Assembly: GCA_016178505.1 (NCBI GenBank)
Contig: JACOTG010000052.1
Coordinates: 1 to 64,000, forward strand
From: Planctomycetota bacterium
GTDB taxonomy: Bacteria > Planctomycetota > JACOTG01
Direction: 5' to 3'
Length of the DNA stretch: 64,000 nt
In this document: positions 8,569 to 18,589 of the stretch, piece by piece
How the letters are laid out: every line of letters starts with the position of its first letter
How positions within the stretch are numbered: position 1 is the stretch's first letter
Notes under the pieces: model-generated
Database searches by the model: none
Seen by the model: the letters and a program-made list of their open reading frames with translations, nothing else
Told to the model about the DNA's origin: nothing
Translations under genes and position numbers: made by a program

Positions 8569-9921
8569 TCAGATGCGGCCGAGGAACCGGCCGCGGTTGA
8601 AGATGCGGTTCGGATCGTAGAGCTGCTTGATCTTGCGCTGGATCTCGATCGACTCGGCGGGTTCACCCCAGACGTCGATTCGTTCCTTTACGGCGGGAGG
8701 CGCGGCTTCGACGATGACGTTGCCGCCGCCCTCGGCCGCGATCTTGCGAACGGCTTCGATGAGCGGCGCGGCGGTCTCGATCTTCGGCGGACGCGCGAGC
8801 CGCAGGTACGTCACGCCGAGCGCGGGGTGCAGGAGCATCGCAGGCTCGAGCGAAGCCGCGCGCACGGCGTCGCGCGCTTTCGCGGCGAACGGAAGGAGTT
8901 GGCCCGGCAACGTCGTTGCCCGCAGCACGATCTTCCCCCACGGAACGGGAAAATCGGAGATCGCCGTCCAGAACTTCGCTTCCTTCTCGCCGGTGAGCGG
9001 TTCGCCGGCCTCGACGAAGCCGTGCGCTGCGGCCATGCGGCGCGTCTCGTTGCATGCCCACTCGACGACTTCGGCGGTGTCCGCGAAGCGAACGGCCACC
9101 GCGAACGCGTCCGGCCCCGGCTCGGCCAGCGGCCCGGCGTCGGCGTGCAAGTCCTTTCGGGCGGCGGCGTCGACGGCAACGAACGCGGCGGGCTGGAGCG
9201 GCGTGAGACGTCGCACCTCCTTCAGGAATCCGTCGACCGCGCTCGCCGACGGCGCGAGCCCGAGGAGCGCGATGCGATTCTCCGGAATCGGCGCGAGCTT
9301 CAAGTTGAGGCTCACGAGGACGCCGAGCGTCCCGAGCGATCCGATGTAGAGCTTCGTGAGATCGTATCCCGAGACGTTCTTCACCACTCTCCCGCCCGCC
9401 TTCGAGGTCGAGCCGTCCGCGTGAAGAAGCGTGGCGCCAAGCACCCAATCGCGCATGGTGCCGTATCGCAGGCGCGCGGGACCGTAGCGGTTCGCCGCGG
9501 CGAGTCCGCCCACCGTCGCCCTGAGGCCGAACGGCGGGTCGAGCGGCAGGAAGAGCCCGTGCACCGCGACGAGCTTCTGCAAGTCGACGACCGACATCCC
9601 CGCCTCGACCGTGCACGTGAGGTCCCGCGGCTCGAACTCGACCATTCGGTTGAGCTTCGTCGTGCGCAAGACCATGTCGACGCGCTCGGGAATGTTGCCG
9701 AGGTGCAGCCACGAGCCGTTGCCGGCCGGCGCAACCTGCAGTCCCTCGGCGTTCGCCAGCTTCACCATCTCGGTGATCTCGCGAAGATCCGCCGGCGTCA
9801 CGACGGCGAACGGAGCGCGCAGGTCCACCGACCAGGCGCCGGTGCCCCCCTGCGTTCGCACGGCCTCCTGGCCGATCAGCAACCCGATGCGCTCGCGGAA
9901 CGCATCTGAATCGATGGTCAT
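8569..9921 (-). CDS. glcE: Glycolate oxidase FAD-binding subunit
   Basis: FAD_binding_4 region (VTPADLREITEMVKLANAEGLQVAPAGNGSWLHLG), GlcE-type length; ATGA overlap with glcD. Confidence 0.85.
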   Translation of the reverse strand: MTIDSDAFRERIGLLIGQEAVRTQGGTGAWSVDLRAPFAVVTPADLREITEMVKLANAEGLQVAPAGNGSWLHLGNIPERVDMVLRTTKLNRMVEFEPRDLTCTVEAGMSVVDLQKLVAVHGLFLPLDPPFGLRATVGGLAAANRYGPARLRYGTMRDWVLGATLLHADGSTSKAGGRVVKNVSGYDLTKLYIGSLGTLGVLVSLNLKLAPIPENRIALLGLAPSASAVDGFLKEVRRLTPLQPAAFVAVDAAARKDLHADAGPLAEPGPDAFAVAVRFADTAEVVEWACNETRRMAAAHGFVEAGEPLTGEKEAKFWTAISDFPVPWGKIVLRATTLPGQLLPFAAKARDAVRAASLEPAMLLHPALGVTYLRLARPPKIETAAPLIEAVRKIAAEGGGNVIVEAAPPAVKERIDVWGEPAESIEIQRKIKQLYDPNRIFNRGRFLGRI

Positions 9922-11405
9922 GGCTGTCGCCCTCCTGTTGCCAGGGATGGCGCTCGTCGCGTGGGCGGCGTCGACGGAATGGAAGTCCCCTTCGCCTCGA
10001 TGCAACGCGGCGTCGGAAAGACCTTGCCCGGATTGCAGAGATCGGCCGGGTTGAAAATGTCGCGGACGCTCTTCATCACGGCGAGGTCGTGCTCGTCGAA
10101 CGTCCACGGCATGAACTCATTCTTCTCGAGGCCGACGCCGTGCTCGCCGGTGATCGCCCCGCCCAGCTCGACGCACACGCGAAGGATCTCCTCGCCGGCG
10201 CGCATCGCACGCTCGCGGTCTTCGGCCTTGCGTCCGTCGAAGGTGAGGATCGGGTGCAGGTTTCCGTCGCCGGCGTGGAAGACGTTCGACACCTCGAACC
10301 CGTGGCGCGCACCGACGGCGGTGACCCGACGTAATGCTTCCGGCAGTCGCGAGCGCGGCACGACGCCGTCGAGCACGTAGATGTCGGTGTTCATTCGGCC
10401 CATCACGCCGAACGCCGACTTGCGGCCGCCCCACAATCGCTGCCGGGCTTCCTCGTCGCGAGCGACCTCGATCGCGATCGCCGCGCGCGCCTTCAAGATC
10501 GTCACGATCGACGAGACCGCGCGCTCGATGCCGGCCGCGGCGCCGTCCACTTCGACGAGAAGAACGGCGTCGGCGTCGGTCGGATAGCCGGCTCGGTAGA
10601 CCGATGCCTCGATGACCTGGATCGTCATGCGATCGAGGATCTCCATCGCCGCCGGGAGGATTCCCGCAGCAATGATGTCGGACACGGCGTTCGCGCTCGC
10701 GTCCATGGTTCGAAACGATGCGAGCATCGTGCGCACGATCTGCGGCAGCGGCGTCAGCTTCACCCAGATGCGCGTGGCGATTCCCATCGTCCCTTCCGAG
10801 CCGACGAATACGCCCGTGAGGTCGTAGCCCGGCGAGTCGATCACCGGTCCGCCGAACCGCACGACGTCGCCGGTCGGCAGCACCACCTCGACCCCGATCA
10901 CGTGCTGCGTCGTCGCGCCATATTTCAGGCAGTGCGGACCGCCCGAGTTCTCGGCGACGTTGCCGCCGATCGTGCACGTCGACTGGCTCGAGGGATCGGG
11001 CGCGTAATGGAAGCCCGCGGCCGAAACAGCGCGCGTGAGATCGAGGTTCACGACGCCGGGCTCGACGACGGCGAATCGATTCTCGAGATCGATCTCGAGG
11101 ATGCGCTTCATGCGCGCACATTCGATGAGCACGCCGCCGCGAACGGCGACCGCGCCGCCGGAAATTCCGGTGCCGGCGCCGCGCGGCAGAAACGGGACCC
11201 CGTGCTTCACGCACGTGCGGACGATGCGCTGAACGTCTTCGGTCGAACGCGGGAAGACGATGGCTTGCGGCGCATGGCGACGGAGCGTCAGACTGTCCGA
11301 CTCGTAGACGAGCAGGTCTTCCGGCTGCGACAGGACGGCGTCCGCGCCGAGAAGCTGCTTCAGTTCTTCGAGCCAGGCGGGCGAAGGTGAAGGTGATGAC
11401 ACCAT
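9918..11405 (-). CDS. glcD: Glycolate oxidase FAD-linked subunit
   Basis: VFPRSTEDVQRIVRTCVKHGVPFLPRGAGTGISGGAV...GDGNLHPIL...GAITGEHGVGLEKNEFM. Confidence 0.93.
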   Translation of the reverse strand: MVSSPSPSPAWLEELKQLLGADAVLSQPEDLLVYESDSLTLRRHAPQAIVFPRSTEDVQRIVRTCVKHGVPFLPRGAGTGISGGAVAVRGGVLIECARMKRILEIDLENRFAVVEPGVVNLDLTRAVSAAGFHYAPDPSSQSTCTIGGNVAENSGGPHCLKYGATTQHVIGVEVVLPTGDVVRFGGPVIDSPGYDLTGVFVGSEGTMGIATRIWVKLTPLPQIVRTMLASFRTMDASANAVSDIIAAGILPAAMEILDRMTIQVIEASVYRAGYPTDADAVLLVEVDGAAAGIERAVSSIVTILKARAAIAIEVARDEEARQRLWGGRKSAFGVMGRMNTDIYVLDGVVPRSRLPEALRRVTAVGARHGFEVSNVFHAGDGNLHPILTFDGRKAEDRERAMRAGEEILRVCVELGGAITGEHGVGLEKNEFMPWTFDEHDLAVMKSVRDIFNPADLCNPGKVFPTPRCIEAKGTSIPSTPPTRRAPSLATGGRQP

Positions 11406-11557
11406 GAGCCACGACACGCTATCGGCGTTGGATCCGACCGTCAACGTTCGCGTCGGACAAAATACAGGACCATTCTGGTACCATATCGCGCTCTTGGACT
11501 GAAGACTCGCGATTCGGCGTCATCAACACGGCCTTACAATCGAGAGGTTCGACGATC

Positions 11558-12739
11558 ATGGCGACCTTCAAGGAGTACATCCGTCAGGTCAAAGGTCAGA
11601 TCCGCGAGGTCACTCCGGACGACGTGGCGCGGCGAGTCCAGCCGTCGAACGGCGGCGGCGCGCCGGTAGTCATCGACGTTCGCGAGAAGGACGAATACGC
11701 GCAGGGGTTCGTGCCCGGCGCGACGTGGATCCCACGCGGCTTCCTCGAACCGAAAATCGAGGAGGCGGTGCCGGACAAAAACCGCGAGATCGTCCTCTAT
11801 TGCGCGGGCGGCACGCGCTCGGCACTCGCCGCGAAAGCGCTCGGCGACCTCGGCTACGCCAACGTCGTTTCGATGTCGGGCGGGTTCGGCAAATGGAAGG
11901 AGCTGGGGCTTCCGTTCGCGATGCCGAAGATCCTCGACGAGCGTCAGACGGCGCGCTACAGCCGGCACGTGCTCATCCCCGAAGTGGGCGAGCGCGGACA
12001 GTTGAAGCTCCTCGACTCGAAGGTCTTGTTGATCGGCGCAGGAGGACTCGGTTCGCCGGCCGCGTTCTATCTCGCCGCCGCGGGTGTCGGCCGGCTCGGC
12101 ATCGTCGATTCCGACGTCGTCGACGAGTCGAACTTGCAGCGACAGATCCTCCACCGCACGAGCGGCGTCGGCATGCCGAAGACCGACTCCGCGCGGCAGA
12201 CGCTGCGCGACCTCAACCCATCGATCGACATCGTTCCGTTCCAGACGCGGCTCACCAAGGATAACGCGCTCGACATCGTGCGCGCCTTCGACGTCGTCGT
12301 GGACGGCTGCGACAACTTCTCGACGCGCTTCCTCGTGAACGATGCTTGCGTGTTCCTCAAGAAGCCGAACGTCTACGGCTCGATCTTTCGCTTCGAGGGA
12401 CAGATGACGATCTTCGTCCCCGGCGAAGGACCGTGCTATCGCTGCCTCTACCCCGAGCCCACGCCGGCGGAATTGGCGCCCTCGTGCCAGGACGCCGGCT
12501 GCCTCGGCGTGCTGCCCGGAGTCATCGGCATCCTTCAGGCGACCGAGGCGATCAAGCGCCTCATCGGCGCGGGCACGTCGATGGCCGGCCGGCTCCTCAC
12601 GTACGACGCGCTCTCCTTGAGCTTTCGCGAGTACAAGATCCGTCGCGATCCGAGCTGTCCGGTTTGCGGCGATTCGCCGACGATCACGAAGCTCGTCGAG
12701 TACGAGGAGTCATGCGCGACGGCGCCGCCTCGCCAATGA
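11558..12739 (+). CDS. moeZ: Rhodanese + ThiF/MoeB-type adenylyltransferase (sulfur-carrier activating)
   Basis: N-terminal rhodanese (IDVREKDEYAQGFVPGA...LYCAGGTRSALAAKAL), C-terminal RYSRHVLIPEVGERGQLKLLDSKVLLIGAGGLGSP with CxxC pairs. Confidence 0.88.
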   Translation: MATFKEYIRQVKGQIREVTPDDVARRVQPSNGGGAPVVIDVREKDEYAQGFVPGATWIPRGFLEPKIEEAVPDKNREIVLYCAGGTRSALAAKALGDLGYANVVSMSGGFGKWKELGLPFAMPKILDERQTARYSRHVLIPEVGERGQLKLLDSKVLLIGAGGLGSPAAFYLAAAGVGRLGIVDSDVVDESNLQRQILHRTSGVGMPKTDSARQTLRDLNPSIDIVPFQTRLTKDNALDIVRAFDVVVDGCDNFSTRFLVNDACVFLKKPNVYGSIFRFEGQMTIFVPGEGPCYRCLYPEPTPAELAPSCQDAGCLGVLPGVIGILQATEAIKRLIGAGTSMAGRLLTYDALSLSFREYKIRRDPSCPVCGDSPTITKLVEYEESCATAPPRQ

Positions 12740-13656
12740 CGGGAGCGGGAACGGGACCGGTCACCGAGTCGATCCTCGACTTGATCGGCGGCACGCCGCT
12801 CGTTCGCTTGCGCAACTTGCCCGACGTGCCCGAGCGCGTTCGGGTCTACGCGAAGCTCGAGGGACGAAACCCCGGCGGGTCCGTGAAGGATCGCGCGGCG
12901 CTGTCGATGATCCTCGGCGGCGAGCGCGACGGACGTTTGCATCCGGGCAAGACGATCCTCGAGTCGTCGTCGGGCAACACCGCGATCGGGCTCGCGCTGG
13001 TCGGCCACGTGAAGGGCTACCCCGTCGAGCTGGTGATGCCGAAGAGCGTGACGATCGAGCGACGCCGCCTGTGCGAGGCCTACGGCGCCACGGTCGTCCT
13101 GTCGGATCCGTTCGAGGGCTCGGACGGAGCGCAGCGACTCGCGCGGTCGATGGCGACGGAAAACCCCGACCGCTACTTCTACACGGCGCAGTACGACAAC
13201 CCGGAGAACCCGCTCGCCCACTACCGCACGACGGCCATCGAAGTCTGGCACCAGACGCGCGGGCAGATCACGCACTTCGTCGCCGGGCTCGGGACGAGCG
13301 GAACCGTTTCTGGCACGGGACGGCGCCTGCGCGAGCTGAACCCGGCGGTGCGCATCGTCGCGGTCGAACCGAATACCGGGCTCCACGGAATCGAGGGCTT
13401 GAAGCACATGGCGACTGCGATTCGCCCCGGCATTTTCGCCGAGTCGATCTACGACGAGAAAGTGCCGTGCTCCACGGAAGACGCCGCCCATCACGCCGCG
13501 CTCCTTCTCGAGCGCGAGGGGATCTTTGCGGGCCATTCGAGCGGCGCGGCCGTCTTCGGTGCCGTTCACGTTGCGCGAAAGCTCGACGAGGGCATCGTGG
13601 TCACGATCCTTCCGGACGGCGGCGAGCGGTATCTGTCGTTGCGGGAGGCGCCGTGA
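12736..13656 (+). CDS. cysM: Cysteine synthase / O-phosphoserine sulfhydrylase-like PLP enzyme
   Basis: ILDLIGGTPLVRLRNLP...KLEGRNPGGSVKDRAA...ESSSGNTAIGLA; ATGA overlap with moeZ. Confidence 0.88.
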   Translation: MTGAGTGPVTESILDLIGGTPLVRLRNLPDVPERVRVYAKLEGRNPGGSVKDRAALSMILGGERDGRLHPGKTILESSSGNTAIGLALVGHVKGYPVELVMPKSVTIERRRLCEAYGATVVLSDPFEGSDGAQRLARSMATENPDRYFYTAQYDNPENPLAHYRTTAIEVWHQTRGQITHFVAGLGTSGTVSGTGRRLRELNPAVRIVAVEPNTGLHGIEGLKHMATAIRPGIFAESIYDEKVPCSTEDAAHHAALLLEREGIFAGHSSGAAVFGAVHVARKLDEGIVVTILPDGGERYLSLREAP

Positions 13657-14084
13657 TCGTCAAGGTTCCGCGCGACCTGTGGGCGCGCATCCGGCGGCAG
13701 CTCGAGACGGGATATCCTTACGAACAGTGCGGGATTCTCGTCGGCCGCACGCTAGGTGCGGACGTCGAGGTAGAAGCCATCCGCGAGGCGAGGAACCTCG
13801 TCGTCGATCGCAAGGCCGATCGCTACGAGATCGATCCGCACGACCAGTTGATCGCCGAGCGCGATCTCGCAGTCGACGGACGCGCGGTCGTCGGCTATTA
13901 CCACTCGCATCCGGACCACCCTGCGCGGCCGTCGGAGACGGATGCGAAGTTCGCATGGCCGCGCACGATCTACGTCATCGTTTCGATCGAAAAGGGAGTC
14001 GCCAAGGCTGCCACCGCCTGGGTCCTCCGCGAGTCCGAGCAGCGCTTCGACGAAGTGTCGCTCGACGTCGAAAAGACAGAATGA
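13653..14084 (+). CDS. JAMM/MPN metalloprotease (Mec-like)
   Basis: Upstream Glu (YPYEQCGILVGR) and HSHPDHPARPSETD (HxHx10D). GTG start overlapping the cysM stop. Confidence 0.85.
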   Translation: MIVKVPRDLWARIRRQLETGYPYEQCGILVGRTLGADVEVEAIREARNLVVDRKADRYEIDPHDQLIAERDLAVDGRAVVGYYHSHPDHPARPSETDAKFAWPRTIYVIVSIEKGVAKAATAWVLRESEQRFDEVSLDVEKTE

Positions 14085-14094
14085 GGAAGCATCC

Positions 14095-14385
14095 ATGAGC
14101 GCGACGACGACGGTCAACGTGAAGATCCCCACGCCGCTTCGAAACTTCTCGCAGGGCCGCGACCTCGTGCCCGCGAATGGCGCGACGGTGCGCGAAGTCA
14201 TCGACGATCTCGAGAAGAGCTGCAGGGGAATTCGCGAGCGCGTGTGCGAAGCGGACGGAAAGATCCGGTCCTACGTTCGCGTCTTCGTCAACGACGAGGA
14301 TATCCGCTTCCTGAAGGCCGCGGAGACGCCGGTCAAAGCCGGCGACACCGTGACGATCCTGCCGGCGATCGCGGGCGGGCGTTGA
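14095..14385 (+). CDS. cysO: ThiS/MoaD/CysO-like sulfur carrier protein ending in GGR
   Basis: VNVKIPTPLRNFSQGRDLVPANGATVREVIDDLEKSCRGIRERV...GDTVTILPAIAGGR*; beta-grasp style, same operon as moeZ/cysM/JAMM. Confidence 0.85.
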   Translation: MSATTTVNVKIPTPLRNFSQGRDLVPANGATVREVIDDLEKSCRGIRERVCEADGKIRSYVRVFVNDEDIRFLKAAETPVKAGDTVTILPAIAGGR

Positions 14386-14389
14386 TGTT

Positions 14390-15436
14390 TCACGCAAGCG
14401 ACTTCCAGAATCGTGCGTGCGTCGCGCGCGCGCGACGCGCGATTTCGCGGGCGGCGGCGCTGGGCTCGACGTCGGCGGCGGCGGCTCGACGCGCGCCCGT
14501 CATCACCTCGAGGCCCGCGCGCACGCCCGCGACCACGCCGGCCGGGTCGTAGCCGCCCTCGAGCGCGGCGACGAGTCGGCCGGGACAGTGCGCGTCGCTC
14601 CACGCTCGGAAGATCGAGAACAGCGTCGTGAAGCCGTCCTCGTCGAGCCGCATGCCGCCGCCGAGCGGATCGTGTTTCCACGTATCGAAGCCCGCCGAAA
14701 CCAGGATGAGATCGGGCCGGTACTCATCGACGACGGGTCCGACGACCGTCTCGTAGAGGAATTGAAAGTCCGCGTTGCCGAGACCCGCCGGCAGAGGGAG
14801 GTTCATCGTGAATCCCGCGCCGCCGCCCGTTCCCACTTCGTCGAACCAACCCGTGCCCGGATAGAACGGATACCGGTGGCTCGAAACATAGAGCACGTCG
14901 CGCCGCGATTCGAAGATGTGTTGCGTCCCGTTCCCATGGTGTACGTCGGGATCGACGATGAGGACGCGGGCGCAGCCGAGGGCGGCAATCCCGTGCGCCG
15001 CCGCGACGGCGACGTTGTTGAACAGGCAGAAGCCCATCGCTGCGCCGGCCTCGGCATGATGACCGGGTGGGCGCACGAGCGCGAACGCGCCGCGTGCGCG
15101 GCCTCCGATCACGGCTTCAGCCGCTTGCATCACGGCCCCTGCGGCGCGAGTCGCGACGTCGAACGACTCTGCGCCCGTCGAGGTATCCGGGTCGAGTTGC
15201 ATTCGCTCCCGTCCTGCCGTGGCCGTCACACGTGCGACGTAGCGCGAATCGTGCACACGCTCCAACTCGTCCTGCGTCGCCGCCCGAGCCGCCTCGACGC
15301 ACGTTCCGTCGATCGGACGACGATCGAGATCTTCGTGCACGGCTCGCAATCGCTCGGCGCGTTCGGGATGTCCGACGCCTGCGTCGTGACGAAGGAAGCA
15401 AGCGTCGCGCACGATGAGCGTTGTCGCGCGATTCAT
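14390..15436 (-). CDS. Histone deacetylase / acetoin utilization (AcuC-like) superfamily deacetylase
   Basis: RPPGHHAEAGAAMGFCLFNNVAVAA...VLIVDPDVHHGNGTQHIF...LVSAGFDTWKHDPLGG. Confidence 0.92.
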   Translation of the reverse strand: MNRATTLIVRDACFLRHDAGVGHPERAERLRAVHEDLDRRPIDGTCVEAARAATQDELERVHDSRYVARVTATAGRERMQLDPDTSTGAESFDVATRAAGAVMQAAEAVIGGRARGAFALVRPPGHHAEAGAAMGFCLFNNVAVAAAHGIAALGCARVLIVDPDVHHGNGTQHIFESRRDVLYVSSHRYPFYPGTGWFDEVGTGGGAGFTMNLPLPAGLGNADFQFLYETVVGPVVDEYRPDLILVSAGFDTWKHDPLGGGMRLDEDGFTTLFSIFRAWSDAHCPGRLVAALEGGYDPAGVVAGVRAGLEVMTGARRAAAADVEPSAAAREIARRARATHARFWKSLA

Positions 15437-15862
15437 GGACGTCACAGTAACGTCATTCTGCGGGTTGGCAAGCACGCGGCCCATTGCGGCCACAGTCGAT
15501 CGATTAATTCGAACACTGTTGAGCGACGCGCGTAACCAGCTCGCCTCGCACGCCTGGATCCCGCGTTTTTCACGCGCCAAGCGCCGCGAATGACGCCTCC
15601 CGCTACGCAAGAAAAATACTGGTTCAGAAGCTTGACGGGCTTGCGTCGATGCGGTACAGGAGTCCCCGTCATCCGGGGAGCATTTATTGGCTGGGCACAG
15701 CGGGAGTTGAACGGGCCGCTCACTTCACTCAGGGCGGAACCCCAAGACAATCCCTGACTATCAGTACCCATATTCCCTGCACTGCGAGCGATACGGCGGC
15801 GTTTTCGTCGTGCGAGACGCTGCGTCGGCATAGGGTAAGAGCGAGTTTTTGAGGAGGGCAAC

Positions 15863-17449
15863 ATGACTGATCGGAGAGTCTCTGTCTTCACCCGGTCCAG
15901 TTCCAAGCTCATCCGCTTCGGGGTGCCGTTGGTGGTCCTCGCGGCGGGGAGCTTCGGTGCGTGGGCCATCGTGACGAACCTCGGACCCGTGAACGCCGTC
16001 CACGACCCGGCGTTTTCAGCGCACACCGATGCGTGTGCCCTGACGACGCTCGTTCAGAATGGTCACAACGACATGGCGTTCGACCAGGCGTTCGAGAATG
16101 GCGACACGTTCTTTTCCGCGTTTCTCAACGCGCTCGACGGCGTCGGGGCCAACGTTGGCCAAGGCAAGCGCTTCACGCGAACTCCGCGAGCCGACCTCGC
16201 CGGTGTCGGTGAATGGGCAAACCACGTCCCGGCTCGCGCGACGGGACCCAACTCCGAAAGCTGTGCGAACTGCCACCTGCCCCCTCACGACGGGGGCGGA
16301 CCGTCCGGGTCGAACGCCGTTCGCGACCCGCAGCACTCGGGAATCCTGAGCCACTTCATCGAGCGCAACACGCCGCACCTTCACGGCCCGGGCGCGATCC
16401 AAAGGCTGGCCGAGGAGATGACCGAAACCCTGCAAGCACGCCGCCAAGCCGCGATCGCTCTGGTCTGCGCGAACGGCGGATCGGTGACCGTGCAGCTCAA
16501 TGCAAAGGGAGTGAACTTCGGCTCCCTCACCGTTACGCGCACGGGAACGAATCCCTGCACGACCAACGTGAACACGTCGAACGTCGTCGGCGTGTCGTCG
16601 GATCTCGTCGTTCGTCCGTTCCAGTGGAAAGGCACCGTTGCGTTCATTCGCGATTTCAATCGCGGCGCCGCCCACAATGAACTCGGCATGCAGGCCGTCG
16701 AGATCACGGGTGACGGCGTCGACGGCGATTTCGACGGCGTCGCCGACGAGCTGAGCATTGGTGACATGACCGCCCTGGCCGTCTACGTCGCCGGGCAGCC
16801 TCGTCCGGTGACGAAGGTCGAGCTGAACAGCCTGGGGCTGCTCACCCCGCCGCTGACCAACGCCGAGATCCTGTCCATCGCCCGCGGCGCGAATCGCTTC
16901 AACCAGGTCGGTTGCAATGGCTGTCACATCCCGTCGCTGAAGCTGAACAACAACACGTTCAGCGAGCCGAGCCAGAATCCGAACTATCGCGACGCGACGT
17001 TCCCCGCCGGGCAGAACCCGGTCGCCCGTTGCGTCGACCCGGCGTTCCCGGTGACCTTCGACCTCACGAAGGACATTCCCGAGAACATCGTCACGTTGGC
17101 GAACGGTTCGACCGTCCATCTCGGCAACTTCGAAGCGGACAGTGCGGGTCGTGCCATCGTCCGGCTCTTCGGCGACCTCAAGCGCCACGACATGGGCCCA
17201 GGTCTCGCCGAGACAATCGACGAGGAGGGCACGGGCGCTTCGGTCTTCCTGACGGAAAACCTTTGGGGTGTCGGCACCACCGCGCCCTACATGCACGACG
17301 GTCGCGACTCGACGCTGGTGGAAGCGATCATCGAGCACGGCGGCGAGGCGACGGCATCGCGAAACGCGTTCCTCGCGCTCACGGTTGGTCAGCAGTCGGA
17401 CCTCGTCGCGTTCTTGAACAATCTCGTGTTGTTCGAGCCCGCGCCGTAG
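15863..17449 (+). CDS. Di-heme oxidoreductase (DUF1111-like c-type cytochrome)
   Basis: Two CXXCH motifs (CANCH, CNGCH) and LWGVGTTAPYMHDGRDSTLVEAIIEHGGEA...AFLALT ending; RBS GGAGGGCAAC before ATG. Confidence 0.85.
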   Translation: MTDRRVSVFTRSSSKLIRFGVPLVVLAAGSFGAWAIVTNLGPVNAVHDPAFSAHTDACALTTLVQNGHNDMAFDQAFENGDTFFSAFLNALDGVGANVGQGKRFTRTPRADLAGVGEWANHVPARATGPNSESCANCHLPPHDGGGPSGSNAVRDPQHSGILSHFIERNTPHLHGPGAIQRLAEEMTETLQARRQAAIALVCANGGSVTVQLNAKGVNFGSLTVTRTGTNPCTTNVNTSNVVGVSSDLVVRPFQWKGTVAFIRDFNRGAAHNELGMQAVEITGDGVDGDFDGVADELSIGDMTALAVYVAGQPRPVTKVELNSLGLLTPPLTNAEILSIARGANRFNQVGCNGCHIPSLKLNNNTFSEPSQNPNYRDATFPAGQNPVARCVDPAFPVTFDLTKDIPENIVTLANGSTVHLGNFEADSAGRAIVRLFGDLKRHDMGPGLAETIDEEGTGASVFLTENLWGVGTTAPYMHDGRDSTLVEAIIEHGGEATASRNAFLALTVGQQSDLVAFLNNLVLFEPAP

Positions 17450-17485
17450 ACGATTTGCGGACGGCGTAGCGAGAAGTATTCTCTG

Positions 17486-17528
17486 GGGGTCGCCGCGTGT
17501 GAAACGCGGCGACCCCTGTTTTGTTCTT
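17486..17528 (+). terminator. Rho-independent terminator
   Basis: GGGGTCGCCGCG-TGTGAAA-CGCGGCGACCCC: perfect 12-bp stem, then TGTTTTGTTCTT. Confidence 0.85.
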
Positions 17529-17546
17529 CACCACGCGAGTAAGGCC

Positions 17547-18575
17547 ATGGGCTCGAAGCCGGCAACGCGCAAACGAACGGTGTCCCCGAAGCGGATCCTG
17601 CAGACCTCGCGAAGTTACATCGAATCGCAGATTCTCCTCGCCGGAGCGTCGCTCGACGTGTTCGGCTTGATTCACGGCGGTGCACGCACCGCGGCGGCCG
17701 TTGCGCGCAGAGCCGGGGCGGATTCACGCGCCATGGAGATGCTGCTCGACGCGCTCGTCGCGTACGGATTCTTGAAGAAATCGCACGCCGGCTACGCGAA
17801 CACGCCTGAGTCCGAGACCTACCTCGTTCCCACGTCGAGCCTGTCGCTCGTCGACTCGCTTCGAATCTCGGAGCGCCTCTACTCGTCGTGGGCACAGCTC
17901 GCCGATGCCGTGCGAACGGGCCACTCGGTTCGCCGTCCGATGTTCGTCGCAGGCCACGAGCAAGCGTTCGTCGAAGGGTTCGCCCGCGGGATGCGTGCGA
18001 TTGCGCGCTTGGTTGCGCCGGCGCTCGTTCGCGCGGTCGACTTGCGCGATGCGCGTCGCCTCCTCGACGTCGGCGCCGGGCCGGGCACGCTCGCCGTCGC
18101 GTTCCTCCGTCGATACCCTCGCCTCGAGGCGACCTTGTTCGACTATCCATGGACGCTCGCCGTCGCGAAGACGCTCGTCGCCGAGGACGGCGTCAGTTCC
18201 CGCGTTTCGTTCGTAGGCGGCGACTTCGAGAAAGACGCTTTGCCGAGCGGGTTCGACGTCGTGCTGGCGAGCCAGATCCTCCACGGGATCGCTGAACCCG
18301 CCCTGCGATCGTTGATGAGCCGCATGCGAGGTGCGCTCGTCCCTGGAGGCCGCCTGCTGATTCGCGAGTTCCGCCTCGACCGGTCGCGCACGAAGCCGGC
18401 GTATGGCGCAGCATTCTCGCTCAACATGCTGCTCGGCACCGATGCGGGCCGGGCGTACACCGTCGACGAGTACGTGGCCTTTGCGCGCGATGCTGCGTTT
18501 GCGACCGCACGGCCCCTCGCCGTCAAAGGATTGCCACCGGAACAAGTGGTCATCGAGGCCCGAGTGCCGCGATAA
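17547..18575 (+). CDS. SAM-dependent O-methyltransferase (COMT/acetylserotonin-MT-like)
   Basis: N-terminal winged-helix dimerisation-like region; LLDVGAGPGTLAVAFLRRYPRLEATLFDYP; start moved to the ATG downstream of the terminator. Confidence 0.8.
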   Translation: MGSKPATRKRTVSPKRILQTSRSYIESQILLAGASLDVFGLIHGGARTAAAVARRAGADSRAMEMLLDALVAYGFLKKSHAGYANTPESETYLVPTSSLSLVDSLRISERLYSSWAQLADAVRTGHSVRRPMFVAGHEQAFVEGFARGMRAIARLVAPALVRAVDLRDARRLLDVGAGPGTLAVAFLRRYPRLEATLFDYPWTLAVAKTLVAEDGVSSRVSFVGGDFEKDALPSGFDVVLASQILHGIAEPALRSLMSRMRGALVPGGRLLIREFRLDRSRTKPAYGAAFSLNMLLGTDAGRAYTVDEYVAFARDAAFATARPLAVKGLPPEQVVIEARVPR

Positions 18576-18589
18576 TCCTCGGAGCGTGA

